Assembly (NCBI RefSeq): GCF_940807255.1
Contig: NZ_CALNWY010000025.1
Coordinates: 1 to 62,411 of the forward strand
Origin: Mixta sp. Marseille-Q2659
GTDB taxonomy: Bacteria > Pseudomonadota > Gammaproteobacteria > Enterobacterales > Enterobacteriaceae
DNA: 62,411 nucleotides
Direction of reading: 5' to 3'
Both the position numbers and the translations under genes were made by a program. The notes below the pieces were generated by a model. It worked only from the letters and a program-made list of their open reading frames with translations, was not told the origin of the DNA and made no database searches. Position 1 is the stretch's first letter. Every line of letters starts with the position of its first letter. This document shows, piece by piece, positions 1 through 10,099 of the stretch.

Positions 1-1224
1 GATTTTGACAACAATACCCAACCGGAAACCGGCCTGATCAACGGCAGCGATAAGCGCCCTGTTACCAGCGTCTGGCAAATCGGCGATACCCTGATTGCGC
101 TGACCGCCGCGCGCGAACTGAAGCTGATTGAAGAAGCGGAGTTTGAGCGACGGCTGACGCGCATCATTGGCACGCTGAATCGTCTGCCGCTGTCCGGCGC
201 CGGACTGCCGAACCGACTCTACAACACCCGCAACAACACCATGGTGGACTACAGCAACCAGCCGAAAAGCATCGGCTGGTCGTCGCAGGATATTGCGCGG
301 CTGATGATGGCGCTGCGCATTGTCGCCGTGCGCCATCCCGCCTGGAGCGAATATCTGGAGCGCGTGGTGCTGCGCTGGAATTTCTGCCGCATCGTGGATG
401 ATAAAGGACAGCTGTATGCCGGTTTACTGCAAAACGGCCAGTTGATTACCCGTCAGGAAGGCCGGCTGGGCGACAGCGAATACAGCGCCGCCGGTTTTGG
501 GCTGTGGGGATTCCCCAATCAAATGTCGCTGCGCCCGCCCGCGCAGCACGTGATTATCTATGGCATGGCGCTCGATATTGACGCGCGCGATCCGCGCACC
601 ACCTGGACGCCTTCCGCCATCACCACCATGCCTTACGCCCTGAGCGGTCTGGAGTATGGCTGGGATCTGCCGGGCGCCGGGCGCGAAACCGGCAAGCTGC
701 TGCGCCAGCGCGCCAGCCTGGTCTATCAGGCACAGGAGCAGCGCTGGCTGCGTGAAAAAATCCTCACCGCCCGCAGCGATTTCAACCTGTCCGCCGCCCC
801 CTGGCACGTTAACGATACGCTGTATGCCAACGGCTACGCCTGGAATACGCTCGGCGACGACGGCAACTATTATCCGCGCCTGGCACAGGTCTCCACCCGC
901 GCGGTTTTCGGACTATGGGCGCTGTGGGATACCGATTTTACCGATGCGCTAATGCGCATGACGCGCCTGCAATATGATGAACAGCGCGGCTGGTATGAAG
1001 GCCGCACCGAGGCGACCGGCGACTACAACCGTGCCATTACCCTTTCCACCAACGCCACGGTGCTGGAGGCGCTGCTCTATAAGGCCAATATGGGGCCGCT
1101 GCTGCCCAACGGTCAGCTCACCGACAACAGTTATTTCGCGCAGCGTCTTTCCGATGTCTTTAACCGTCCTCAGCAGTGCTTCCCTGTGGACAGAAAACCT
1201 ACGGAGCGGCCAGATGTTCCCTGA
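1..1224 (+). CDS. DUF3131 domain-containing protein, 5'-truncated by the window edge
   Basis: The frame is open from base 1 without a start, so this is the C-terminal 407 residues of a longer protein. The first visible residues (DFDNNTQPETGLING, then SVWQIGDTLIALTAARELKL) and the later SIGWSSQDIARLMMALRIVA resemble DUF3131 proteins, which look like alpha/alpha-toroid glycosidase-type folds and often sit beside exopolysaccharide or beta-glucan genes. No enzymatic activity can be assigned from the sequence. The stop is at 1222-1224, 33 bases before the histidine kinase start, so the genes are probably co-transcribed with the kinase and the GH2 enzyme downstream. The family call is moderately sure; the function is unknown. 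Confidence 0.75.
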   Translation, partial: DFDNNTQPETGLINGSDKRPVTSVWQIGDTLIALTAARELKLIEEAEFERRLTRIIGTLNRLPLSGAGLPNRLYNTRNNTMVDYSNQPKSIGWSSQDIARLMMALRIVAVRHPAWSEYLERVVLRWNFCRIVDDKGQLYAGLLQNGQLITRQEGRLGDSEYSAAGFGLWGFPNQMSLRPPAQHVIIYGMALDIDARDPRTTWTPSAITTMPYALSGLEYGWDLPGAGRETGKLLRQRASLVYQAQEQRWLREKILTARSDFNLSAAPWHVNDTLYANGYAWNTLGDDGNYYPRLAQVSTRAVFGLWALWDTDFTDALMRMTRLQYDEQRGWYEGRTEATGDYNRAITLSTNATVLEALLYKANMGPLLPNGQLTDNSYFAQRLSDVFNRPQQCFPVDRKPTERPDVP

Positions 1225-1257
1225 AATCCTGCACCGGCCCGGTAACAAGGAGCCCTT

Positions 1258-3952
1258 ATGACGCAGCGTCAACTGCCCAACGAACTTGATTATCTGCGCG
1301 CCGCCATTTTTGTTTTTGACGCCAGAGAGCGGCTGGTCGGCTGGAATCAGCAGGTCAGCCGGTTTTATCCATCGATTCGAGATAAGCTGCGCCTCGGCAT
1401 TACCCTGACCGAGCTGGCGGAGGATTTTACCGACGCCACCTATATGTCGGACAATGTGCGCAGTAAGGCGGAGTTCGCCGCCAGCCTGATTAACCGCAGC
1501 CGGATCGATAACCACAACGAACTGCGTCAGTTGGTCGATCGCAAAATATTTATTCAGCACAACCGCACGCCGGAAGGCGGCATTGTCGCGCTGCATACCG
1601 ATCTCACCGATTTCGACCTGGCCAGCGAATCGCGTCAGCAGCTGCACGAAGATTTTCTGCTGGCGGCGGAATCGACCCATATCGGCATCTGGGACTGGCA
1701 GGTCAGCGCCGACATTCTGCAGGTCAACGATGCGCTGCTGACCATGCTCGGCTATCCGCGTGAAACCTGGCATTACAACGCCACCTTTCTTGAAACGCTG
1801 CTGCACCCGGACGATCGCGCGCGTACGCTCGATGCTGCAGCGCGCCAGCAACGACAGCGTGCCGGTTTTCGATTGCGAAATCCGCCTGCTGCATCAGAGC
1901 GGCGACTATCGCTGGATGTTGCTGTCGGGCCAGGTAATCAGCCTGAATATCAGCGGCGATATGGAGCGTGCCATCGGCACGCTGCAGGACATTACCAAAC
2001 GGAAAGAGGCGGAGCGGCTGTCGCAGCAGGCCGCCGCCGCCGCACAGGCGGCTAACGAGGCGAAAAGCGCCTTTCTCGCCAATATGAGCCATGAAATCCG
2101 CACGCCAATGAACGGCATTCTCGGTATGACGCAGCTCTGCCTGGATACCTCGCTGACCGATGAACAGCGCGACTATATGACGCTGGTGCTGCATTCGGCA
2201 AAATCGCTGCTGCGCATCATCAACGACATTCTCGACTTTTCAAAAATCGAAGCGGGCAAGATGGAGTTCGACGAAGAAGTGTTCGAGCTGCGCCCGTTTA
2301 TCCAGTCTATCGTGCGTCCGCTGATGCCCGCCGCCAGTGAAAAATCGGTCGAACTGCTGGTGAATATCGCCGAGGAGGTGCCGCACAGCATCAGCGGCGA
2401 CAGCGTGCGTCTGCGCCAGGTGTTGACTAATCTGGTCAGCAATGCGCTGAAATTTACCCCGCATGGCGAAGTTGAGCTGCGGCTGCAGCGGCACGAGCCG
2501 GAGCATCGCCTGCTGATTGAAGTGCGCGATACCGGCATCGGCATTCCGCCGGAAAAACAGCAGCTGATTTTTGAATCCTTTAGTCAGGCCGATGCCTCCA
2601 CTACCCGCCGCTACGGCGGCACCGGCTTAGGGCTAACCATTTCATCGCGGCTGGTGGAAATGATGGGCGGCACGTTAACAGTGAACAGCGAGCCGGGCAA
2701 AGGCAGCGTGTTCAGCTTCTCCCTGCCGCTGCCTGAGCAGGCACAGCCGAGCGAACCCTTCCATGCTTCGCCGTTACTCAGCGGCCTGAATGTACTGGTG
2801 GTGGATGATAACGCCACCAACCGTCGTCTGATGCGCGATATGCTGCGCAATATGGGGCTGCGGCCGATGACCACCAGCAGCGCGGCGGAAACGCTGGCGT
2901 TGCTGGCGGAAAACCACGATTTTCCGCTGATTCTGTTGGATGCGCAGATGCCGGAAAAAGATGGCATGTCGCTGGCGCAAGAGCTGATGGCCAACCCCGA
3001 ATTAAGCGGCAGCAAAATTATTATGCTCAGTTCAATGAGCCGCTTTATGGATGCCGCTGAGCTGAAAAAAATCGGCGTCACCCATTTTCTGAGTAAGCCG
3101 GTCGATCAGAAAGAGCTGCAGGATGCGCTGCTGGCGACGCTGGCCGTACCGGACAGCAGCGCGCCCGCGCGCGTGGTGCCCGTGGAGCCCGCAATCAAAC
3201 CCGACGATGCCACGCTCACTATTTTACTGGCGGAAGATAATCTGGTGAACCAGAAGCTGGCGGGCTTTCTGCTGCAAAAGATGGGACATCGCTTTGAAAT
3301 TGTCGGTAACGGCATCGAAGCGCTGGAAAAACTCGACCAGCAGCGCTGGGATCTGATCCTGATGGATTTACAGATGCCGGAAATGGATGGCGAACGCGCG
3401 ACCACCCTTATTCGTGAGCGTGAGGCGCGCAATCCACAGCTGCCACGGCAGAAAATCATCGCCATGACCGCCCATGCCATGCAGGGCGACCGCGAGTTTT
3501 GTTTGCAGCATGGTTTTGACGGTTATATCGCCAAGCCGGTTTCGCCTGATACGTTACAGAGCGAAATTGCCCGTGTCGTCAATGCCGAGACGCCCTCGCA
3601 GCTAATAACAGAAGCGCCGCCGGAGCTGGAAACCCTGCGCGCCCGGCTGGGCGTCGATACCGATCTGCTTAAAGAGCTGCTCTCCCTGTTTGCGAACGAA
3701 GTGCCGCGGCTGGTAAGTGAGCTGCAGCAGGCGTTGCGCGAACACAATCAGGAGCAGATTCGCCGCGTAGCGCATAAGCTGCGCGGCGAGGCGGCGACCT
3801 TCGGCTTTACCGCTTTTGTTACGCTGTTGCAGGAGGTGGAACAGGCAGCCAGCCATAATCAGCCTCTTGATGACAAAGCGACCATTCTTCAGCTTGATAC
3901 GCAGCGCGAACAGATTCTGGCGGCGCTACACAGGCTACAGGAGACATCATGA
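1258..3952 (+). pseudogene. Hybrid sensor histidine kinase (PAS-HisKA-HATPase-REC-REC-HPt), one frameshift
   Basis: Two overlapping frames join into one BarA-like phosphorelay protein of about 898 residues. Order: N-terminal PAS (residues 1-120); second PAS with HPDDRARTL; HisKA with phospho-acceptor His in [12 protein letters not shown] (about residue 278); HATPase with NALKFT and GTGLGLTIS; first receiver (VLVVDDN, acceptor Asp in LLDAQMP); second receiver (ILLAEDN, acceptor Asp in LMDLQMP); C-terminal HPt with [13 protein letters not shown]. The reading frame shifts near 1830-1835: frame 1 reads [10 protein letters not shown], then frame 2 continues [13 protein letters not shown] without loss of homology. 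Net change is +1 or -2 bases. No transmembrane segment is obvious, so it is probably a cytosolic sensor. The stop overlaps the GH2 start (ATGA), implying translational coupling. No separate cognate regulator lies nearby. It is either a real mutant or an assembly error. Confidence 0.85.
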
Positions 3953-6158
3953 AAACACGCTGGCTCGCTCTGTTATTCAGCCTGAGTTGTACTGCTCAGG
4001 CCGCACCTCCGCCCGTTCAGCCACCGGTAAGCCTGTCGCTGGCGGGCCAGTGGCGCGCTCACGATGCCAACGATCCCAGTTTTGCAGGCTGGCGCGGCAG
4101 CGATGCCAGCTGGCGCAAACTGCGCATACCGGCCAACTGGTACAGCGCCGGCTGGGATCATCAGGGCGCACTCTGGTATCGCACCGAGTTTTCCTTACCG
4201 CCGTTGCCCGACGATGCGATGACGACACTAATCTTTGATGGCGTCGATTACCAGTCGGAAGTGTGGTTTAACCGTCAGCGGCTGGCGCAGCATGAAGGTT
4301 ACTTTCAACGCTTTGCAGTGGATATTAGTGACAACGTCACTAAATATAACCGACTGGCGGTACGGGTGGACAGCCGTTTGAGGATCCGAAGAAGAACTGG
4401 CCGCTGCGCAAAAACTTAATGAAAGGTATTCTGAATCAGCATGATACGCGGCCAGGCGGCGCCTGGTTACCGCAGGGGCAGGATGCCAACTCCGGCGGCA
4501 TTTGGGCACCGGTACGGCTGCATCTCAGCCGTGGTGCCACGATGGATAATCTTATTTTGCGGCCAGACTGGTCGCAGGGTTTGGATCATCCACAGCTGAA
4601 AGTTGAGATTGTTACGCGTGCTTTACAGGCGAAAAACGCCACGCTGAAAGTTCGGGCGACGCCGGATAACTTTAATGGCCAGCGCTATGAGCAGAGCCAG
4701 CAAGTGACGTTGTCACCACAGCGCGACGGCAGCCAGCGCCTGACGCTTACCCTGCCGATGCCGGATGCCAGACTGTGGTGGGCAGTGGGCTATGGTCAGC
4801 CACACCTTTACCGCATTACCGCCACGCTCAGCGATGAGCAAGGGATAATGGATCGGCTCAGCAGCCGCACCGGCCTGCGCAAAATAGAGGAACAGCCGGA
4901 GAATCGCGGCTGGCTGCTGAATGGCAAGCGCATCTACCTGCGCGGCACCAACTATATTGGATCGCCCTGGCTCGGCACCATGAACGATGAGAAGTATCAC
5001 CGCGATTTGACACTGGTGGAGCGCATGAATGGCAACGCTATTCGCGTTCACGGCCATGTCGCCGGACGCGCGCTTTATCGTCAGGCTGATGAGATGGGCA
5101 TGATGATCTGGCAGGATGTGCCGCTGCAATGGGGTTATAACGACAGCGAGGCCTTTGCCGATAATGCCGCGCGCCAGACGCGCCAGATGGTCGAGCAGTT
5201 TGGCAATTCACCATCAATTGTGGTTTGGGGTGGGCAAAATGAACCGCCCTTTAACTCGCCGTGGATGGAGAAACGTTTTCCCGACTGGCATAAAAATCTG
5301 AACCGTCATTTGATGCAAAAGGTGGCGGATACGCTGGCAGAAGATAAGTCGCGCATCGTCCATCCCTTCTCTTCCGTAGAAGAGCATTACTGGCAGGGTT
5401 GGTATTTTGGCGTGGCGACCGATGTCCTTCAGCCCGCCAAAACCGGCATTATCACTGAGTTTGGCGCACAGGCGCTGCCGCGTCTCTCCACGCTCAAAAC
5501 CATTATCCCACGCAAAGACTGGTGGCCAGCCAGCACCGCGCCGGGCGACCCGCACTGGGTCAGCTGGAAATATCATAACTTTCAGCCGATCCAGACTTTT
5601 CAGTTTGCCAAAATCTCGCGCGGCGACACCATGGAAGCCTTTATTGCCAACACGCAGCGCTATCAGGCCGATCTGGTGGCAATGGCGGCGGAAAGCTATC
5701 GCCGTCAGCGCTTTCAGCCGGTTACCGCCCTGTTCCAGTTTATGTTTGTGGAAACCTGGCCGTCGATAAACTGGGGCGTGGTGGATTATTTGCGTCAGCC
5801 GAAGGCGGGTTATTACGCGATGCAGCGTGCTTATCAGCCGCTGTTGCCGTCGATCGAACCAGTTACGCTGAAATGGCAACCCGGCCAGCCGGGACAGATA
5901 CGCCTGTGGACAGTCAACGATCGCTGGCAGGCCGTGCCCGGCGCAACGCTGAACTGGACGGTCAGCCAGGGCACGCAAACCCTGGAGAAAGGCAGCCGTC
6001 AGGTGGACATTGCCGCCGACTCTGGCGTGAAGCAGGTCGATCTGACGGTGACGCCGCGCACGGCGGAGCCGCTGAAAGTAAAAAGCTGGATTAATGATGC
6101 CCAGGGCCAGACAAAAGCGAAAAACCATCTCATCCTGCGTCCGGCTGCCGCCCCATAA
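3949..6158 (+). pseudogene. Secreted glycoside hydrolase family 2 (beta-mannosidase-like), one frameshift
   Basis: The start is the ATG overlapping the kinase stop, followed by a signal peptide ([18 protein letters not shown]). An N-terminal GH2 sugar-binding/jelly-roll domain follows (LAGQWRAH, VDYQSEVWFN), then an Ig-like domain and a TIM barrel. The barrel has FYGTN-type start GTNYIGSP, acid/base Glu in WGGQNEPP (about residue 432) and nucleophile Glu in ITEFGAQ (about 503). The frame breaks at about 4373: restoring one base gives a continuous FEDPKKNWPLRKNLMKGILN across the junction, and the joined length (2,210 nt) is one base short of a multiple of three. The intact product would be about 736 residues, periplasmic or exported. 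The substrate is unknown (mannosides or glucosaminides are family possibilities); the context suggests a polysaccharide-processing locus with DUF3131. Confidence 0.83.
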
Positions 6159-6221
6159 GCGCTTGTCTCGACTATGCTTAACGGATGATTTTATGAGGCA
6201 GTACGAGCAAAAGGAGCAGTA

Positions 6222-6566
6222 ATGAAGAAGCGACTGGCAGTAATGTTATTAATAGCAGGCTGTGGCACCGCACAGGCAGCGACCGATGCGAGTAATGAAG
6301 CGCAGACCTATATTGCAGGACTTTGCGCCCTGACTGCGGATCAACCTGCAACGGGGCAATCGCAGGAGGCGCTGGTGCAAAAACTGAAACAGATGAGCGC
6401 ACGTGGCGCTTCGCCTTACGCAATGGATAAGCCCGAATTTAACCAGGACGAAGCGGAAAAAGTGGCAAAGGCTTATAACAGCCTGCCTGACGAGGTGAAA
6501 CAGAAAAACCGTGACGCCGAAGCCTGTAAAAAAGTGACGCTGGAGCAGTATCAGAAAGCTGAATAG
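6222..6566 (+). CDS. Small exported hypothetical protein (114 aa)
   Basis: The SD AAAGGAG lies just before the ATG. The N terminus MKKRLAVMLLIAGCGTAQA is a signal peptide; AQA-A fits signal peptidase I, but IAGC at residues 11-14 also fits a lipobox, so a lipoprotein is possible. The mature part is polar and alpha-helical, with two further cysteines (in LCALTAD and EACKKVT) that could form a disulfide. I do not recognise the family. It is 63 bases after the GH2 stop and followed by a strong terminator, so it is probably the last gene of that transcription unit. Confidence 0.7.
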   Translation: MKKRLAVMLLIAGCGTAQAATDASNEAQTYIAGLCALTADQPATGQSQEALVQKLKQMSARGASPYAMDKPEFNQDEAEKVAKAYNSLPDEVKQKNRDAEACKKVTLEQYQKAE

Positions 6567-6573
6567 CGCAGTA

Positions 6574-6603
6574 AAAAGCGGGCTGATGCCCGCTTTTGTT
6601 TTT
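6574..6603 (+). terminator. Rho-independent terminator after the small exported protein
   Basis: AAAAGCGGGC - TGAT - GCCCGCTTTT, followed by GTTTTT. It closes the rightward unit and lies 3' to the convergent dehydrogenase gene, so it may work in both directions. Confidence 0.85.
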
Positions 6604-6646
6604 ACTTCCTGATGCCCGCACTTTCCGTTATCTGCCGTTATTATCT

Positions 6647-7516
6647 TTACTCTTTGCCGGTCAGAAAGCGGTAAATCACCGCCAGATCCCGCTCGCCATA
6701 GCCTGCTTCAACTGCCCGCTGCCAGAGCTGGGCGATATTTTGCAGCCCCGGCATGGAATGTTCCTCGGCAGCGTCCAGCGCCAGCTGCGCATCTTTCAAC
6801 GCCCAGACCAGCTGCATTTGCGGCGTATAATCGCCGCTCTTGATGGTATCCAGCTTCACTTTGGCGTACGGGGCCGCCAGTGGCCCGCCTTCCAGTACCG
6901 ACCAGAGATCCTCCGCGGAGAAACCAAACTGCTGCGCCAGACTGGTACTTTCCGCCAGCCCCTGCATCATGGCGATCAGCCAGGCGTTAACCACCAGTTT
7001 CATACGCGAACCGGCGCCCGCCGCGCCCAGCCAGCGTGCGCCTTTGCTGATGGCGGCGAAAACCGGCTCCAGCTTCTCAGCACGCTGCTGCTCGCCGCTG
7101 GCCAGAATCAGAATTTGTGCGTTTTCCGCCGGGGCTTTGGTGCCGGAAACCGGCGCATCAATATACACCACGTCTGGCCGCGCCTCAGCCAGTTGGGCAA
7201 TCAGCCGATCGGTTGCCTCAACGCCAATGGTGCCCATCTGACAGAAAATAGCGTTTTGCCGGAGCGCCGGAATAATTTGTGCCAGGACGCTTTCAGTGGT
7301 CGCACCGTCGGACAGCATCGCCAGCACCACGTCCGCCTGCTCCGCCGCCTGCTGTGGCGTATCGCACAGCGTCATGCCGCTGGCGGCCAGATCCTCGCCG
7401 CGCGTGCGGGTGCGATTCCAGCCCGCCACCTGAAACTGATTTTTTACCAGGTTGGCAGCGAAAGCATGACCCATCGCGCCTAATCCCAATACAGCCACCG
7501 AGGGATGTAGATTCAT
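6647..7516 (-). CDS. NAD(P)-dependent beta-hydroxyacid dehydrogenase (3-hydroxyisobutyrate dehydrogenase family)
   Basis: 289 residues, usual family length. The N-terminal Rossmann fingerprint is VAVLGLGAMGHAFAANL (residues 7-23), followed by GWNRT, which suggests NADP preference by its Arg. The substrate-binding motif is DAPVSGTKAPAE (G-G replaced by G-T). The catalytic Lys lies in GAGSRMKLVVNAW (family pattern GxGxxxKxxxN). The C-terminal KDAQLALDAAEE matches the family helix binding the substrate carboxylate. Relatives reduce tartronate semialdehyde, succinic semialdehyde or glyoxylate; the true substrate cannot be read from sequence or neighbours. It is a stand-alone gene on the minus strand. 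Confidence 0.85.
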   Translation of the reverse strand: MNLHPSVAVLGLGAMGHAFAANLVKNQFQVAGWNRTRTRGEDLAASGMTLCDTPQQAAEQADVVLAMLSDGATTESVLAQIIPALRQNAIFCQMGTIGVEATDRLIAQLAEARPDVVYIDAPVSGTKAPAENAQILILASGEQQRAEKLEPVFAAISKGARWLGAAGAGSRMKLVVNAWLIAMMQGLAESTSLAQQFGFSAEDLWSVLEGGPLAAPYAKVKLDTIKSGDYTPQMQLVWALKDAQLALDAAEEHSMPGLQNIAQLWQRAVEAGYGERDLAVIYRFLTGKE

Positions 7517-7876
7517 TATGCAAATCCTTCTTTACAGGAAAGGTCAGTTAATTTTGGCCTATTTTGCCGTTACGTCACGCCGCAGGCAAAAACAGACGCT
7601 GACCGGCGTTGAAAACGGCATGTTTACATAAGTCATCCAGAGGATCATTTACCGGTTTCAACAGGATGGCCTGATTTATGTATCTTCATGTAAGGACATT
7701 TAGTTTTCCCTGACCGGTTGTCACGTCCCGTCGCCTCATAAACCATTTGTGTCACCTCAACGGCCAGTACAGTCCAACCGGGTACAGGATTTTTTGCAAA
7801 ATATGTCAGACCTGCCAGGATTATGCGCAGATGTAACGGAAGGTTAGTTATTACTTTTACGCAGGATGCCGCTTTT
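7517..7876 (+). other. Intergenic region between the dehydrogenase and pqqU
   Basis: 360 bases between divergent genes, which must contain both promoters. I see no recognisable riboswitch, Fur box or strong hairpin. An upstream in-frame ATG at 7823 exists but would put a long non-signal extension before the signal peptide. Confidence 0.4.
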
Positions 7877-10021
7877 ATGAAAATTTCCCCTGTTATCGCC
7901 TCGCCTGCCCGTTTGGTGGCTGTACCGACTCTGCTCGCGCTATGCTGCGCCCACGCCTGGGCCGCCGGTGATGAGACAATGGTCGTCAGCGCCTCGGCAG
8001 GCGGCCTTTCTGAGCTGGACACGCCCGCCGCCGTGAGCGTGGTGAATGGCGATGATATTCGTCAGGCCGCGCCGCGCGTTAATCTGTCGGAAAATTTGTC
8101 CGGCCTGCCAGGCGTGCAGATTCAGAACCGCCAGAACTATGCGCAGGATCTACAAATCTCCGTGCGCGGCTTTGGATCGCGCTCCACCTACGGCGTGCGC
8201 GGTATGCGTATTTATGTTGATGGCATTCCGGCGACCATGCCGGACGGACAAGGACAAACCTCTAATATCGATCTTAACTCTGTCGATCGCGTTGAAGTGT
8301 TGCGCGGCCCCTTCTCCGCTCTTTACGGCAACGCCTCCGGCGGCGTGATTAATATTGATACCCAGTCAGGCCAACAGCCCGCCAGTGTTGAGGCCAGCAG
8401 CTACTATGGCAGTTTCGGCAGCTGGCGCTACGGCTTAAAGGCGCAGGGCGCGACCGGCGACGGCAGCCAACCGGGCGATGTTAACTATACGGTTTCCGGC
8501 ACCCGCTTCAGTACGCATGGCTATCGAGATCACAGCAGTGCGCAGAAAAATCTTGGCAATGCCCGGCTGGGCGTGCGTATCGACGATGTCAGCACCCTGA
8601 CGCTGCTGTTTAACAGCGTGGATATTAAAGCACAGGATGCGGGCGGGCTGACTGACGAGGAGTGGCACGATAATCCGCAGCAGTCGCCGCGCGGTGAGCA
8701 GTACAACACGCGCAAAACCATTAAGCAGACGCAGGCTGGCCTGCGCTATCAGCGGCAGATGAGCGAAAACGACGATCTCAGCCTGATGGCCTGGGCGGGC
8801 GAACGCGAAACGGTGCAGTACCAGTCGATTCCGCGCGCGCCGCAGCTGAAGCCGACCCATGCGGGCGGCGTGATCGATCTCTCCCGTCATTATCAGGGCA
8901 TTGACGCGCGCTGGACGCACCGTGGCGCGCTGGGCACGGTGCCGGTTACGCTGACCAGCGGCCTTGATTACGAAACCATGACCGAGCGGCGTAAAGGATT
9001 TGAAAATTTTGTTCTGCAAAACGGCGAGCCGGAATATGGTCATAAAGGCAATCTGCGCCGTAACGAACGCAACGTGATGTGGAACCTCGATCCCTATTTA
9101 CAGACTTCCTGGCAGCTCACCTCAAAGCTGTCGCTGGATGCCGGCGTGCGCTTCAGTACCGTGAACTTTGATGATGATGATTACTACGTTACCGCCAATA
9201 ACGACGATGGCAGCGGCTCCACGCGCTATCATCGCTGGCTACCGGCGGCAGCATTGAAATATGCCGTGACTGATGCGTGGAATGTTTATGCCTCCGCCGG
9301 ACGCGGGTTTGAAACGCCGACCATTACCGAGCTTTCCTATCGCAATGACGACCAGGGCGGTCTGAATAATGACCTGCAGCCTTCAACCAGCGATACGCTG
9401 GAGATCGGCAGCAAAGCCCGTATCGGCAACGGCTTATTCAGCGCGGCGCTGTTCCAGACCGATACGAAAAATGAAATCGTGGTCGCCAACAGCGAAGGCG
9501 GTCGCAGCAGCTATAAAAATGCCGGACAGACGCGGCGGCGCGGGCTGGAACTGGCGCTCGATCAGCAGTTCGCAATGGACTGGCGGCTGCGAATGTCATG
9601 GACGCTGCTGGATGCCACCTATCGCGACAGCCTGTGCGGCGACAGCAGCTGTAGCGCCGACAAGCAGGTATCGCGCGGCAACCGTCTGCCGGGCATTGCG
9701 CGCAATATGGCCTTCGCCGCGCTGGAATATGCGCCGGAAGCGGGCTGGTATGGCGGTGCCGAGCTGCGCTATATGAGCCAAATTCAGACCAACGATCGCA
9801 ACAGCGAACAGGCGCCCGCCTATGCGGTGACGGCGCTGAACGGCGGCTATAAATTCCGCTCTGGTAACTGGGTGCTGGATCTATTTGGTCGGGTGGATAA
9901 TCTGTTTGACCGCAGCTATGTCGGATCGGTGATTGTTAATGAAGGCAACGGCCGCTACTTCGAACCGGCGCCAGGCCGTAATTATGGTGTGGGCGCTGCG
10001 CTTAGCTGGGAATTTCAGTAA
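7877..10021 (+). CDS. pqqU: TonB-dependent outer-membrane receptor PqqU (YncD)
   Basis: 714 residues from the ATG at 7877, chosen because MKISPVIASP...HAWA is then a normal signal peptide. The TonB box is ETMVVSA just after the cleavage site. The plug domain has GLPGVQIQNRQNYAQDLQISVRGFGSRSTYG split over residues of about 75-105, and RVEVLRGPFSALYGNASGG. A 22-stranded barrel follows, ending SVIVNEGNGRYFEPAPGRNYG and a C-terminal aromatic-rich strand (LSWEFQ). It is closely alike in length and sequence to E. coli YncD, the high-affinity receptor for the quinone cofactor PQQ. It likely supplies PQQ to periplasmic quinoprotein dehydrogenases. No pqq biosynthesis gene is in the window. Confidence 0.93.
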   Translation: MKISPVIASPARLVAVPTLLALCCAHAWAAGDETMVVSASAGGLSELDTPAAVSVVNGDDIRQAAPRVNLSENLSGLPGVQIQNRQNYAQDLQISVRGFGSRSTYGVRGMRIYVDGIPATMPDGQGQTSNIDLNSVDRVEVLRGPFSALYGNASGGVINIDTQSGQQPASVEASSYYGSFGSWRYGLKAQGATGDGSQPGDVNYTVSGTRFSTHGYRDHSSAQKNLGNARLGVRIDDVSTLTLLFNSVDIKAQDAGGLTDEEWHDNPQQSPRGEQYNTRKTIKQTQAGLRYQRQMSENDDLSLMAWAGERETVQYQSIPRAPQLKPTHAGGVIDLSRHYQGIDARWTHRGALGTVPVTLTSGLDYETMTERRKGFENFVLQNGEPEYGHKGNLRRNERNVMWNLDPYLQTSWQLTSKLSLDAGVRFSTVNFDDDDYYVTANNDDGSGSTRYHRWLPAAALKYAVTDAWNVYASAGRGFETPTITELSYRNDDQGGLNNDLQPSTSDTLEIGSKARIGNGLFSAALFQTDTKNEIVVANSEGGRSSYKNAGQTRRRGLELALDQQFAMDWRLRMSWTLLDATYRDSLCGDSSCSADKQVSRGNRLPGIARNMAFAALEYAPEAGWYGGAELRYMSQIQTNDRNSEQAPAYAVTALNGGYKFRSGNWVLDLFGRVDNLFDRSYVGSVIVNEGNGRYFEPAPGRNYGVGAALSWEFQ

Positions 10022-10099
10022 AGGTAACGCTTAATTCTAATGACGGCGCGGCCGCCGAACGAAAAGCCAGCGCGTTATTTCGCAGGCGGCCCGTCCCTT

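Noticed and set aside
949-1851. 300-codon frame opposite the DUF3131 and kinase genes
   Set aside because: Spans two real genes on the other strand and has no SD.
1832-3952. Separate kinase gene starting at the ATG at 1832
   Set aside because: No SD and the sequence continues the PAS domain of the upstream frame; one frameshifted gene is simpler.
5214-6128. 304-codon frame opposite the GH2 gene
   Set aside because: Antisense shadow without domain or start signals.
7645-8022. 125-codon frame in the pqqU upstream region, minus strand
   Set aside because: Overlaps the pqqU signal-peptide region and shows no family likeness.
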